From Ustulina deusta (Eukaryota > Ascomycota > Sordariomycetes > Xylariales > Xylariaceae), in assembly GCA_023159155.1 (NCBI GenBank), contig JAJNNX010000073.1, forward strand, positions 151,576 through 215,575: DNA of 64,000 nt, read 5' to 3'. Within the stretch, counting starts at the first letter, position 1, and the number at the start of each line of letters is the position of its first letter. The notes under the pieces were generated by a model that saw only the letters and a list, made by a program, of their open reading frames with translations, was not told the origin of the DNA and did not search any database. Made by a program: the position numbers and the translations under genes. Positions 26,344 through 39,269 of this stretch are shown here, in pieces.

Positions 26344-29300
26344 TTACTTTAAGCTTACTAATTATTTATTAATATATATTTTATAATATAAATTTAACTT
26401 TAATATAATTTTAATAAAACTTTTAATTTTTATATTATTTAAAAATTAGTAATTTATAAAAAACTTAACTTTAAATATTTTTATTTTATTTCTAGTTCTT
26501 AAATAATTAAAATAATTTTAATTTTTAAGTATAACTAGTTTTTTATTATTAAATAATCCTAAAAAAAAATTTTTTATAAAAAAAAAAAAAGTAAAATATT
26601 AAACTTTTTTATAAACACTTTAAGTAAATTAATATTTAAAATTTTTTTTTAAAAAAACAAAAAGTTAAAACTTAAAAAAACAAAATCTAAACTAAAACTA
26701 AAATAACTTAAAATAAATAATATATTTAAAAATATATTAATAAATATTATTGCTATATAAGCTTATAATTTTATATTAATTTTAGTAAAACTTTTTTAAT
26801 ATATTTATTTTAATATTTTTAAAAGATAATTATAATTTAATAATAAAAAATATATTTAAAAATATTAATTTTAAACTTTTTAGTTTTATTACTTTATTTA
26901 TTTTTTATTTTATTAGTTTAGTTTTTAGTATTTTAAACTTTATTTATACTAAAAAAGCTAAAATACAAAAAACTAATTTTAGTAAGTTTGTAAAAAATAA
27001 AGCCTTATTTAATAATTAGGTTTATAAACTAATAAAAAAGCTAAATAAAAATATTATTATATTTTAAGCTAAAAATAACTAATTTTAATATATTATAAAT
27101 TAATTAAAAAAATATATTAAAAAATTAATAAAAATTTATTTTTATTTAATTAAAAGATTATTTAGTAATATTATTAAAATAATTTAAGTTTTATTAATAG
27201 TTTATTATAATTTTAATTAAATAATTATTATTTATAAAATATTTTAAATTTATATATATAGAACTAATAAAAATATTAATAAATTTATTTTTATATTTAA
27301 TAGTTTAGTTTAAAAATATTAACTTGCTAAATTATAATAAAAATATAAATTATAAAACTATTTTTATATAAAACTTTTATAAATTTAAATATTTTTTATA
27401 AATTATTTATTAATAAAATTATTAAATTAATATATAATATTAAACAAACTTATAAAAATTATTAATAAACTAAACTTATTAGTTTAATTAAGCAAAAATC
27501 TAACTTAAATAATTAAACTTTTAATAAATTAGCTTATTAATTTTTAGTTAACCCTAAAAATTCTAAAATATTTATTTTAAAATAATTAAAATAAACACTA
27601 ACTACAAAAAAAAAAAAAACCTGTTAAAATAATAAGATCTATTTTATTTATAAAAAAAAAATATATATATATATTAATTAATTGCTTTAACTAAAAGCTT
27701 AAAATTTTAAATATTTAACTAGTAAGAAAAAGCTATAATAAAAATAGCTCTAGTAGTTTATTTAATTTAAAAAACAAATAAAACTAATAAAAATCTTTTT
27801 ATTAATTTTTTTATTTATTTTAATTAAAATATATAATTAAAATAAATAAATTATTTTTAAAATATTTACTTAATTATAAATTAATAGTATTAAAATAAAA
27901 ACTTTAGCTTTATATAATATTAAATCTTATATTTTTTTAATAATTAGCTATAAGTTTATATAATAAATTAAATAATAATTAAAAATAAAAATAGTTTATT
28001 TAGCTAAATTTAAAAGCTTTATAACTACTAAAACAAAATAATTAATAAAATTTATAAATATTTAATATATATTATAAAAATTAATAATTAATTATTTAAA
28101 AACTAAATATTTTAAATTATTAATTTTAGTTATCATATTATTATTAATATTAAATAATTAATAAAATAAAATATTTTAATAAAAACTTAAAAATAATAAT
28201 TTATTTTTATTAGTTTAATTTTTATTAATAATTATAGTTAAATTTATTAGTTATAAATAATAAAATATAAACCTAAAAATGTAAAAAAATACTAATTAAT
28301 ATAATTAAGTATTAAAAAAATATTATTAAATATTAAAATAATTTTTTAAAAATAAAACAATTATTTTAAAAATAATTAAAACTAAAAAAATAAAAAAAAA
28401 ACCTAAGATTTCTAAACCTAAAATAAAAAAGGTTTATATAATAATTTTTAAAAAAAAAAAACAAAGCTACTATTAAAAAAATTATATAAAACTTTTAGAA
28501 TTATTTTTATTAAAATAAAAAGAAATAACTAACTAAAAAAACTTTAAAAAAACTTATTATAATTAAGTTTGTAATAATTAAAAATAATTATATTAAACTA
28601 TTTAAAAAAAACTTAAAAGTAATTAATATTTTATAAAAAAAAATTTTTTTAAATTAATTAAATAGTATTATAAAAATTTTTTAATAATAAACAAATCTTA
28701 TTTTTAAAAAAAAAAAAGATCTAAAATTTTACTATTATTATAACTAAAATTTAATATAGTACTAAAACTTAATAATAAAAAAAATATTTTTAAGCTTTAT
28801 TAATATTAAATATTTATATAGTTTATTTTATTTAAAAAAATGTTTATAAATAAGCTATTAGCTATAAACTTTATTAAATAAAATATAAATTTAAATATTA
28901 TTTTTATTTTATTTATATTTAAATTTAAATTAATTAAATATAAGTTTATAATTAATTATTAATAAAAAAATATATATTTAAAAAATTAAATCATATTAGT
29001 TTTAAATATTAGTAATATTATATTTAATTATTATAATATTATTTAATTTATAAAACTAAATATTATCAAAACTTTTTATTCATTATTATTAACTATAAAA
29101 TTATATTATTATTATTTTTTTTAAACTTATAAAAAAATATTTTAATAAAAAGTTTTATTATTTAGTTTAAAAATAAAACTTATTTAGCAGCAAATTTTTA
29201 TTAATATATAAATTTAAAAATTTCTAAATAAATTTATAAATATTTATATAAATAATATTTTAATTTATTTTAAAACTAAAAAATAATATTAAACTTATTA

Positions 29301-31604
29301 TAAAAAAATATTAGAAAGTTTTATTTTAATATATTTATTATTAATTATTTAAAAATAATTATAAAAACTAAAATAAAAATTAAAATTAACCTTATTAAAA
29401 TTTAAGCAATTCTAAATTAAAACTTTAATAATTTTAAAAATACTAAATTAATCCGGTTATTTTTTAAGTTTTATAATTATGTTTATATATTTATTTATTA
29501 TACTAATAAAATTATTACTTTTTTAAATCGATTATTAAAAAAAAAAATTTATTTATAATAGAACTAAAACAAAAATAAACTTTTAAATATATAAAACTAT
29601 TAATATATAAAGCACTTATTTTAGCTTTTTTTAAGCCCGGCTAACTAATATAAGTAAAAACAAATATTTTATATAATATAATAAAAAGAATTATTTAATA
29701 GCAATAAAAAAATATAACCTAAAAACTTATAAAATATTTTTTTAAAATAATAATATTAATTAAACAAACCTACCTGATTTAAAACTGTAAATTTTTAGTA
29801 ATAATATAAACTTTAAAATATTACTACTTAAAGCTTTTTAAAACTAAATTTTTTATAATAACTAATTATTAAGCTTTATTATATTTTTTAAATAAATAGA
29901 GTTTATTAATATAATAAATATATTAAGTTAACTTTTTATTAAATTTTAATATTATTTTTTTATATTAATTAAAACAAAAAAATATAATAATTAATATTTT
30001 ATTAAAAAAAATAGCTAAACTTTTTATAATCAAAACTAAAAAAGCTTAAAAATAAGTAATAATATTAGTTCTATTTAATAAAATACTAAGTCTTATATTA
30101 ATTATAAACCTTTTATTTAATATTTTTTAAAAAGCTAACCTAGTAAACTTAATTAAATAAAGAAACTAGCTATAAAATTAAAAAAATAAAAACAAAACGC
30201 TATATATACCTAAAATTATTTTAAATAGGACTATTTTTTTTTATATAGCTTTAATTTAAAAAGTTTATATATTTTTAATTACTATATATTAAAATTAATA
30301 TAAAATAATTAAAATATTAAAATAAGAATACTATTAGTTTTATTTAAAATATAATTATAACTAATATATATATAATTGTTATAACTATAAAAAAAACAAA
30401 ATATTATAAAATAAAACTTTTAGTTTTTTTTATTTATTATTTATATTAGCTATAATATAGCAATATATAGTAATAAATAGCAAAAATATATTACTTAATT
30501 AATAAAGTTATAACTATATATAAATATTTATAAACAAGTTTAATTGTTTAATTATAATTTTATCTAGCAAAAAAATAAATATTATAGAATTATTAGCTAT
30601 ATAATATTAAAAAAGTTTATATAGATTTTTTAGCATACTAGATATATAAATATTAAATAACACAAAACTATTTATTTTTAAATTTATAGCAATAATTAAT
30701 AGTTTTATAAGCACTAAGCACTACTTTAATAATACTTATTACTTTTAGACCTAAAAAATAATAAAATTAACTAATTAAAAACTAGACTAATAATTTTATT
30801 TCTATATTAATAAATACTAAAATAATTAAAATATTTATTTTTTTGCTTTAGATTTTATATATAATTCTTTATAATATTTATTAATTAATATATTACTACT
30901 AAAAATAACAATAAAAGTTAAAATATAAAACTTTCTAATAATAAATATTAATAAAACTATTGCAGATTTTAATACTAAGTAGCAAATGCTCGAACTAGTT
31001 TGCTAAACTTAAAATATTTAAAAAATAGCATATAATATAGCAATTTTTATATAAAAATAATATAAGCTATAAGCTAATAAAAAAAAACGCTTAATAGATT
31101 TTAAAATAAAAAATAAAGGTTTGTAATATAAGTACTAACTATTAAATTGGACTTTTAGTTAGTTAGACTTTTTAAGATCTTAAAAAAATAAAAATTTAGT
31201 TATATTTTTGATTTGTTTAATTTTTATAAAATAAAAATTTTGTTTTACGCTAACTAATTACAAAAAGTAAACAATAATCTTTTATTTTAATAAATTTAAT
31301 TATTATTTTTAGCTAAAAATATTAATAGCAAAACAAAATTTAAAATTAAATAAATCAAACAATTAAAAATATATAAAAAAAGCAAAAAACTATAATACTA
31401 AATTGCTTAAAAAAGCTATAATTTTAATAATACTTAATATATAGCTTAAAATTTTAAAAACACGCTAATTAAATTTAACTAATTTTATAAAACTTATAAA
31501 AATAATAATAAAGTAATATAATATAAAAAAACTATACAAACCTAATATTATTAATAACCTTAAGTTAAAACTATATTTAAACTTTTGGTTTTAAAAAAAA
31601 GTAA

Positions 31605-31851
31605 TGTAATAGTTAGTACAGTTTATATAGTTTTAGCAAGACCTATAAAGACTTTTGACTTATATAGCAATAAAATAAAAAGTCTATATATAAACCAACC
31701 TAATTTTGCAGCTATATATATAGAGTTTATATCTACCTACTTTATAACCTTTGATTTCTTTTTTTCTTTTTTTTTTTTTTCTTTAGTTTAGAATTTTTAT
31801 TTATAGTATTAATAAACTAGCTATAGAAGTTTTATTTAACTGATTGTGATA
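31605..31851. repeat. 3' LTR of family A copy 2
   Basis: 247 bp, starts tgtaatag and ends gtgata. It differs from the 5' LTR mainly by C/T and G/A. Confidence 0.85.
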
Positions 31852-31856
31852 TATAG

Positions 31857-32030
31857 CAATAACATAAGAAATCTATATATAGACCAACTTATAACTTTAT
31901 AGCTATATATATAGAGTTTATATTTATTTATTTTATAAACTCTGATTTTTTTTTTTTTTTCTTAGTTTAAAGTTTTTGTTTATAGTATTAATAAACTAGC
32001 TATAAAAGTTTTACTTAACTAATTATAACA
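31857..32030. repeat. Right fragment of the split 5' LTR of copy 3
   Basis: Continues the LTR sequence interrupted at 26,094 and ends attataaca, followed by family A interior sequence. Confidence 0.82.
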
Positions 32031-32741
32031 CTATTTTAAATTTATTAATTATTTATTAATAAGTATTTAATAAATATATATATATATTTTTTTTTGCTAT
32101 AATTAATAAAATATAAATAAACTTTTTTTTAAATTATATATTTTATAATATAAACTTAACTATAATATAATTTTAATAAAATTTTTAATTTTTATATTAT
32201 TTAAAAACTAATAATTTATAAAAATCTAATTTTAAATATTTTAATTTTATTTTTAGTTTTTAAATATAGCTAGTTTTTTATTATTAAATAATTTTAAAAA
32301 AAAATTTTTATAAAAATAAAATAAAAATTTATATTAAACTTTTTGATAAATATTTTAAGCAAACTAATATTTAAAAAGAAATTTAAAAAAAATAAAAAGT
32401 TAAAACTTAAAAAAATAAAATTTAAACTAAAACTAAAACAAGTTAAAATAAATAATATATTAAAAAATATTAATTTTAAATCTTTTAGTTTTATTGCTTT
32501 ATTTATTTTTTATTTTATTAGTTTATTTTTTAATGTTTTAAACTTTATTTATATTAAAAAAACTAAAATATAAAAAACTAATTTTAATAAGTTTGCAAAA
32601 AATAAAGCTTTATTTAATAATTAAATTTATAAATTAATAAAAAAGCTAAATAAAAATATTATTATGTTTTAAACTAAAAATAACTAATTTTAATATATTA
32701 TAAGCTAATTAAAAAAATATACTAAAAAATTATTTAATAAT

Positions 32742-32941
32742 TGTTGGATTAATCGTACGTAATTATCTAGGGCATTTACGGACCCCTTCGTACGAAGGGG
32801 TATATAAGGGGCTCCCACCTACCCATTTCCTTCCTTTCTCTCCCTCCTTTGAGTGTGGCATATAATGAATAGACTGTATTCCACCAACCTTGCAGGCATG
32901 TACTGCTGCTTTGGAAATATGCAGTACACTCCATTCAAACA
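32742..32941. mobile_element. Solo LTR-like insertion, 200 bp (family B)
   Basis: Begins TGTTGGATTAATCG and ends CATTCAAACA, so it has TGTT...AACA termini. The 5-bp sequence ataat flanks both sides (32,737-32,741 and 32,942-32,946). The other family A copies lack it at the matching place. It contains a palindromic block ccccttcgtacgaagggg, a tatataagg box and a pyrimidine-rich stretch (tttccttcctttctctccc), as in an LTR promoter. It is not AT-decayed, so it postdates RIP or escaped it. A second, longer copy is at 37,983-38,251. Confidence 0.85.
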
Positions 32942-35900
32942 ATAATATTATTAAAATAATTTAAATTCTATTAATAGTTTATTATAATTTTAATTAAATA
33001 GTTATTATTTATAAAATATTTTAAGTTTATATATATAAAACTAATAAAAATATTAATAAATTTATTAAGTTTTAATAAAAATATAAAAAAAAATCTATAT
33101 AAAGGTTTTATAAATTATTTATTAATAAAATTATTAAATTAATATATAATATTAAATAAGTTTATAAAAACTATTAATAAACTAAATTTATAAACTTAAT
33201 TAAATAAAAATCTAATTTAAATAATTAAACTTTTAATAAATTTTAAAATAATTAAAATAATAAAATTTGTTTTATTTATAATAAAAAAAATATATTAATT
33301 AATTATTTTAATTAAAAACTTAAAATTTTAAACATTTAACTAATAAAAAAAATCTATAATAAAAATAATTTCAATAGTTTATTTAATTTAAAAAATAAAT
33401 AGAACTAATAAAATTTTTTTTTTTTATTTCTTTATTTATTTTAATAAAAATATATAGCTAAAATAAATTAATTATTTTTAAAATATTTATTTAATTATAA
33501 ATTAATAATATTAAAATAAAAACTTTAATTTTATATAATATTAAAACTTATATTTTTTTAGAAATTAATTATAAGTTTATATAATAAATTAAATAATAAT
33601 TAAAAATAAAAATAGTTTATTTAGTTAAACTTTAAAAATTTTATAACTATTAAAACAAAATAATTAATAAAATTTATAAATATTTAATATATATAATAAA
33701 AATTAATAATTATTAATTTTAGTTATAATATTATTATTACTATTAAATAGTTAATAAAACAAAATATTTTAATAATAATTTAAAAATAATAATTAATTTA
33801 ATTAAATAATTTATTTTTATTAGTTTAATTTTTATTAATAATTATAAATAATAAAATATAAACCTAAAAATATAAAAAAATATTATTAAATACTAAAATA
33901 ATTAAAACTAAAAAAATATTAAAAAAATTTAAAATTTTTAAACTTAAAATAAAAAAAGTTTATATAATAATTTCTAAAAAAAAAAAAACTAAACTATTAT
34001 TAAAAAAATTATATAAAACTTTTAGAATTATTTTTATTAAAATAAATAAAAATAACTAGTTAAAAGAATTTTAAAAAAGCTTATTATAGTTAAATTTATA
34101 ATAACTAAAAATAATTATATTAAACTATTTAAAAAAAACTTAAAAATAATTAATATTTTATAAAAAAAAAATTAAAATTAATTGAATAGTATTATAAAAA
34201 ATTGTTAATAATAAACTAATTTTATTTTTAAAAGAAAAATTTTTAAATATATAAAGTTAATATAAAGCTTTTTATTTTTTTAATTATTATATTTAAAAAA
34301 GTTTTTTTTTAAAAAAAATTCTAAAATTTTTTTATTATTATAACTAAAATTTAATATAGTACTAAAACTTAATAATAAAAAATATACTTTTAAACTTTAT
34401 TAATATTAAATATTTATATAGTTTATTTTATTTAAAAAAAAGTTTATAAATAAATTATTAATTATAAATTTAAATATTATTTTTATCTTATTTATATTAA
34501 AATTTAAATTAACTAAATATAAGTTTATAATTAATTATTAATAAAAAAATATATATTTAAAAAATTAAATTATATTAATTTTAAATATTAATAATATTAT
34601 CTTTAATTATTATAATATTATTAATTATAAAATTTTATTATTTAGTTTAAAAATAAAACTTATTTAATAATAAGCGTTTATTAATATATAAATTTAAAAT
34701 TTTTTAAATAAATTTATAAATATTTATATAAATAATATTTTAATTTATTTTAAAACTAAAAAATAATATTAAATTTATTATAAAAAAATATTAAAAAGTT
34801 TTATTTTAATATATTTATCATTAATTATTTAAAAATAGTTATAAAAATTAAAATTAAAATTAGAATTAATTTTATTAAAATTTAAACAATTTTAAATTAG
34901 AACTTTAATAATTTTAAAAATACTAAATTAATTTAGTTATTTTTTAAACTTTATAATTATATTTATATATTTATTTATTATATTAATAAAATTACTATTT
35001 TTTTTAAATTAATTACCAAAAAAAAATAAACTTTTAAATATATAAAACTACTAATATATAAAGCGTTTATTTTAGTTTTTTTTAAGCTTAACTAACTAAT
35101 ATAAATAAAAATAAATATTTTATATAATATAATATAAAAAATTATTTAATAATAATAAAAAAATATTTTTTAAAAACTTATAAAATATTTTTTTAAAATA
35201 ATAATATTAATTAAACAAATTTATTTAATTTAAAATTATAAACTTTTAATAATAATATAAATTTTAAAATATTATTATTTAAAACTTTTTAAACCTAAAT
35301 TTTTTATAATAACTAATTATTAAGCTTTATTATATTTTTTAAATAATTAAATTTTATTAATATAATAAATATATTAAACTAATTTTTTATTAAACTTTAA
35401 TATTATTTTTTAGTATTAATCAAAATAAAAAAATATAATAAGTAATATTTTATTAAAAATAATAATAAAGCTTTTTATAATTAAAACTAAAAAAACTAAA
35501 AAAAAAATAATAATATTAGTTTTTTTTAATAAAATATTAAGTTCTATATTAATTATAGATTTTTTATTTAATATTTCCTCAAAAGCTAACCTAGTAAATT
35601 TAATTAAACAAAAAAACTAGTTATAAAACCTAACAAATAAAAATAAAAAATTATATGCACTTAAAATTATTTTAAATAGGATTATTTTTTTTTATATAGC
35701 TTTGATTTAAAAAATTTATATATTTTTAATTATAATATATTAAAATTAATATAAAATAATTAAAATATTAAAATAAAAATATTATTAGTTTTATTTAAAA
35801 TATAATTATAAATAATATATATATAATTATTATAATTATAAAAAAAACAAAATATTATAAAATAAAACTTTTAGCTTTTTTTTATTTATTATTTATACTA

Positions 35901-36198
35901 GTTATAATATAATAATACGTAATAATAAATAATAAAAATATATTACTTAACTAATAAAGTTATAATTATATATAAATGTTTATTAATAAGTTTAGTTAGC
36001 TAATTACAACTTTATTTAGCAAAAAAACAAACATTATAAAATTATTAACTATATAATACTATAAAAATTTATATAAATTTTTTAGTATATTAAATATATA
36101 AATATTAAATAATATAAAACTATTTATTTTTAAGTTTATAACAATAATTAATAGTTTTATAAATATTAAGTACTACTTTAGTAGTACTTATTATTTTT

Positions 36199-36401
36199 TG
36201 ATAGAAAGACTGATGGGTATATAAATAAAGATGATAAATTAAGAAAGAGTAGGTGCGTAGTAGAATATTAGAAGGTCCAATATATCTGTGTGCGAGGTCC
36301 TACTCATAGGAGCACAGGCCACCTAGTGTGGACCTGTCCTGACCTGGGGCATAGGCCACCATTCAAGGTTGCTAGTTCGAGCCCCCTATAGGTCTCTATC
36401 A
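36199..36401. mobile_element. 203-bp inverted-repeat insertion with a pol III B-box-like motif
   Basis: Begins TGATAGA and ends TCTATCA (7-bp terminal inverted repeat) and is flanked by ttttt. The uninterrupted site is seen near 30,750 in copy 2. Near its right end the string agttcgagccccc resembles a tRNA B box. No coding frame is present. It could be a MITE or a tRNA-related SINE. It keeps normal base composition inside a heavily decayed host. Confidence 0.6.
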
Positions 36402-37360
36402 TTTTTAAACCTAAAAAATAATAAAATTAATTAATTAAAAACTAAACTAATAATTTTATTTTTATATTAATAAATATTAAAACAACTAAAATATTTATTT
36501 TTTTGTTTTAAATTTTATATATAATACTTTATAATATTTATTAATTAATATATTATTACTAAAAATAGCAATAAAAATTAAAATATAAAACTTTTTAATA
36601 ATAAATATTAATAAAACTATTATAAATTTTAATATTAAGTAATAAACGCTTAAATTAATTTATTAAACCTAAAATATTTAAAAAATAATATATAATATAG
36701 CAACCTTTATATAAAAACAATATAAGCTATAAACTAATAAAAAAAAACGTTGAATAACTTTTAAAATAAAAAATAAAATCTTTTTAAAAAAAAAAGTTTT
36801 ATAATATAAATATTAACTATTAGATTAAATTTTTAATTAGTTAGACTTTTTAAAATTTTAAAAAAATAAAAATTTAGTTATATTTTTAATTTGTTTAATT
36901 TTTATAAAATAAAAACCCTGTTTTATACTAACTAATTAAAAAAAACAAGCAATAATTCCTTACTTTAATAAATCTAATTATTATTTTTAGCTAAAAATAT
37001 TAATAGTAAAACAAAGTTTAAAATTAAACAAATTAAACAATTAAAAATATATAAAAAAAATAAAAAATTATAGTACTTAGTTGTTTAAAAAAACTATAAT
37101 TTTAATAATATTTAGTATATAGCTTAAAATTATAAAAATATAGTAATTAAGCTTAACTAATTTTATAAAATTTATAAAAAAATATTTAGATTTTTTATAA
37201 AATTATAAAAATAAATATATATAACAATAGCTAATAAATTTATAAGCAATTATAAAAATAATAATAAAACAATATAATATAAAACAATTATATAAATTTA
37301 ATATTATTAATAATTTTAAGTTAAAACTATATTTAAACTTTTAGTTTTAAAAAAAGGTAA

Positions 37361-37589
37361 TATAATAATTAATATAATTTTAGCAAAACTTGCAAAAACT
37401 TTAGACCTATATAGCAATAAAATAGAAAGTTTACGCATAGACTAACCTATAATTCTATAGCTATATATATAAAGTTTATATTTATCTATTTTATAAACTT
37501 TGATTTTTTTTCTTTTTTTTTTAGTTTAGAGTTTTTATTTATAGTATTAATAAACTAGCTATAAAAGCTTTACTCGACTAATCGTAATA
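37361..37589. repeat. 3' LTR of family A copy 3
   Basis: 229 bp. It lacks about 10 bases after the start compared with the other copies and ends atcgtaata. The duplicated site attta follows. Confidence 0.82.
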
Positions 37590-37982
37590 ATTTATTAAAC
37601 AAAAATTAAAACTTAAGTTTTTTTAAGTAAAAATTGTTTATATTTTATTATTAATAAATATTTAAATATTTTTTTAATAAACTTAATATAATCTATAAAA
37701 AAATATATTTTAAAAATAAACTTTAAACTTATTAATTTAACTTTGCTTATTACAACTATTTTGCTAAGCTACTTTTAAATAGGTTTTAAGAACTAAAGCT
37801 TTAATATTAAAATTAAAAACAAAAATAATAGCTTTTTATTTAAACTTTTATATAGCAAGTAGTAAACTTAGCAGCGCTTAAAAATATATTATTAAAAATA
37901 TAAAAAAAACAAATAAAAATATTAGTATTAGTATATAGTTAGCTAGTCTAAGCACTATTAAATATATAAAAATAAGTATAAG

Positions 37983-38251
37983 TGTTGGATTAATCGTACG
38001 TAATTAGCTAGGGCACTTACGGACCCCTTCGTACGAAGGGGTCTGGCCAAGGGGTCTAGGCCAAGGGGTCCGGCTAGGGACCACCTACAGACCCCTCCGT
38101 ACGGAGGGGTATATAGGGGGCTCCCACCTACCCATTTCCTTCCTTTCTCTCCTTCCTTTTGAGTGTGGCATATAGTGAATAGACTGTATTCCACCAACCT
38201 TGCAGGCATGTACTGCTGCCTTGGAAATATGCAGTACACTCCATTCAAACA
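37983..38251. mobile_element. Solo LTR-like insertion, 269 bp (family B, long form)
   Basis: Same TGTTGG...CAAACA termini as 32,742-32,941 and flanked by ataag on both sides (37,978-37,982 and 38,252-38,256). It is 69 bp longer because the cccttcgtacgaaggg hairpin block is followed by diverged repeats (aaggggtctggcc / aaggggtctaggcc / cccctccgtacggagggg) before the shared tatatagg box. The open frame on the minus strand across it is incidental. Confidence 0.85.
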
Positions 38252-39234
38252 ATAAGTATTATTAATTATATAAAAATAACTGGTATAAGTACTACTATAT
38301 ATATAAGTAGTACTAAAATTAAAAATTGAAAAAAAAAAATTTTTAAATAATAACTTTAAAACTAAAAAAGTTGAATTTGTTTAAAAATAAAAAAGGTAGT
38401 AATATAAATTATAAATTTAGTAATAAATTATAAAACAAAATATTATTAAAAAAAAAATTTTGTTTTTAAATTTATTTATAAATAAATTAAGTAAAATAAT
38501 AATTAATTTAGTAATAAAATATAAAAAATTGTTTTTATTAAAAAGTCTAAAAATTAAAAATTAAAAAAATAGCTTTAATTTAAAAAAATATTGTTTAATA
38601 TTTAAAAATATTATATTTTTAGTTTTATTTAAATAAATAAATTATAAATATTTTAAAATACCTAAAAAATAAAATAGCTAATAATAAGAATTTTTTTTAT
38701 TAAGCTTAGCATTAATAAAGTTTTATAACTAAAATATTTATGATATAGATAGGTAGGGGGACCTTTGTTAGAGAGGCCCACACAGCCCCATGTGGCCCGT
38801 GCGGGACCCTTGGATAAGGCAACCTCTCCCAAGGTTGCCTCCAAGGCTCTCTCCTTCCAATCTATATCACGTTTACACTTATAGATTGCCTCACTACCCC
38901 TAGTAGTTCTAATTTAATAAATAATTAAAACTAAAAATTTAATAGCTAAATTATATTATAACGTTTTAAGTTAACTTTAGTTTATAAAAATAAAATAAAA
39001 AAATAATATTAAAATTTTTGTTTGTTTTAGTTTAAAAAAAAAAGTCCTATTTGTTTATTATATTAAAAATTATATAGATTAAATAAAATATTTATATATT
39101 ATATAATATTTGCAAAATAAGTAAAGCAAATTAGTTTTTGTTTAAAATTAATATTTTTTTTTAATATTAAAACGTTTTAAAAAGTTTTATTATAGTAAAA
39201 AATCAGAAAAACATTTATAAAAAGTTATAAGTTT
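38252..39234. other. AT-rich spacer, no gene
   Basis: Apart from the 129-bp MITE-like element this is RIP-like AT-rich sequence with no supported gene. Confidence 0.5.
38741..38869. mobile_element. 129-bp MITE-like element
   Basis: Perfect 10-bp terminal inverted repeats, TGATATAGAT at 38,741-38,750 and ATCTATATCA at 38,860-38,869. The interior is GC-rich (cacacagccccatgtggcccgtg) and differs sharply from the AT-rich flanks. Flanking tattta (left) and cgttta (right) would be a duplicated target if two RIP-type transitions hit the left copy. Non-coding. Confidence 0.6.
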
Positions 39235-39269
39235 GCTAGCGTTTAGATTAAACAAAACTATTAAGTAAG

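Larger units (their letters stand above)
26095..31851. mobile_element. LTR retrotransposon, family A copy 2, 5,757 bp, inserted in the LTR of copy 3
   Basis: The element starts TGTGACGG and ends at 31,851 in tgata, matching the cgtaaca end of other copies after transitions. The sequence tatag stands directly before it (26,090-26,094) and after it (31,852-31,856). Both flanks join to give one continuous copy 3 LTR, so the insertion is proven by structure. LTRs are 26,095-26,343 and 31,605-31,851. The 5' LTR is the least mutated copy in the window and serves as the best reference for the family. Open frames at 26,030-26,278 and 31,585-31,791 only read through the LTR T tracts (poly-Phe) and are not genes. 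Confidence 0.88.
26041..37589. mobile_element. LTR retrotransposon, family A copy 3, split by three insertions
   Basis: The 5' LTR begins at 26,041, is broken at 26,094 by copy 2, resumes after 31,856 and ends at 32,030. The interior is 32,031-37,360 and the 3' LTR 37,361-37,589. The flanks are gttta (26,036-26,040) and attta (37,590-37,594), a 5-bp duplication with one G/A change. Inside it lie a 200-bp insertion at 32,742-32,941 and a 203-bp insertion at 36,199-36,401. Net length is about 5.4 kb. The only longish frame (32,343-32,573, Lys/Ile/Phe-rich) looks like a by-product of base composition. Confidence 0.85.

Noticed and set aside
32343..32573. 76-codon Lys/Ile/Phe-rich frame
   Set aside because: Inside the decayed interior of a retrotransposon; the homologous stretches near 10,980 and 26,620 carry stops. 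Composition explains it.
37958..38248. 96-codon minus-strand frame
   Set aside because: Lies across a solo-LTR-like insertion with hairpin repeats; no protein likeness.
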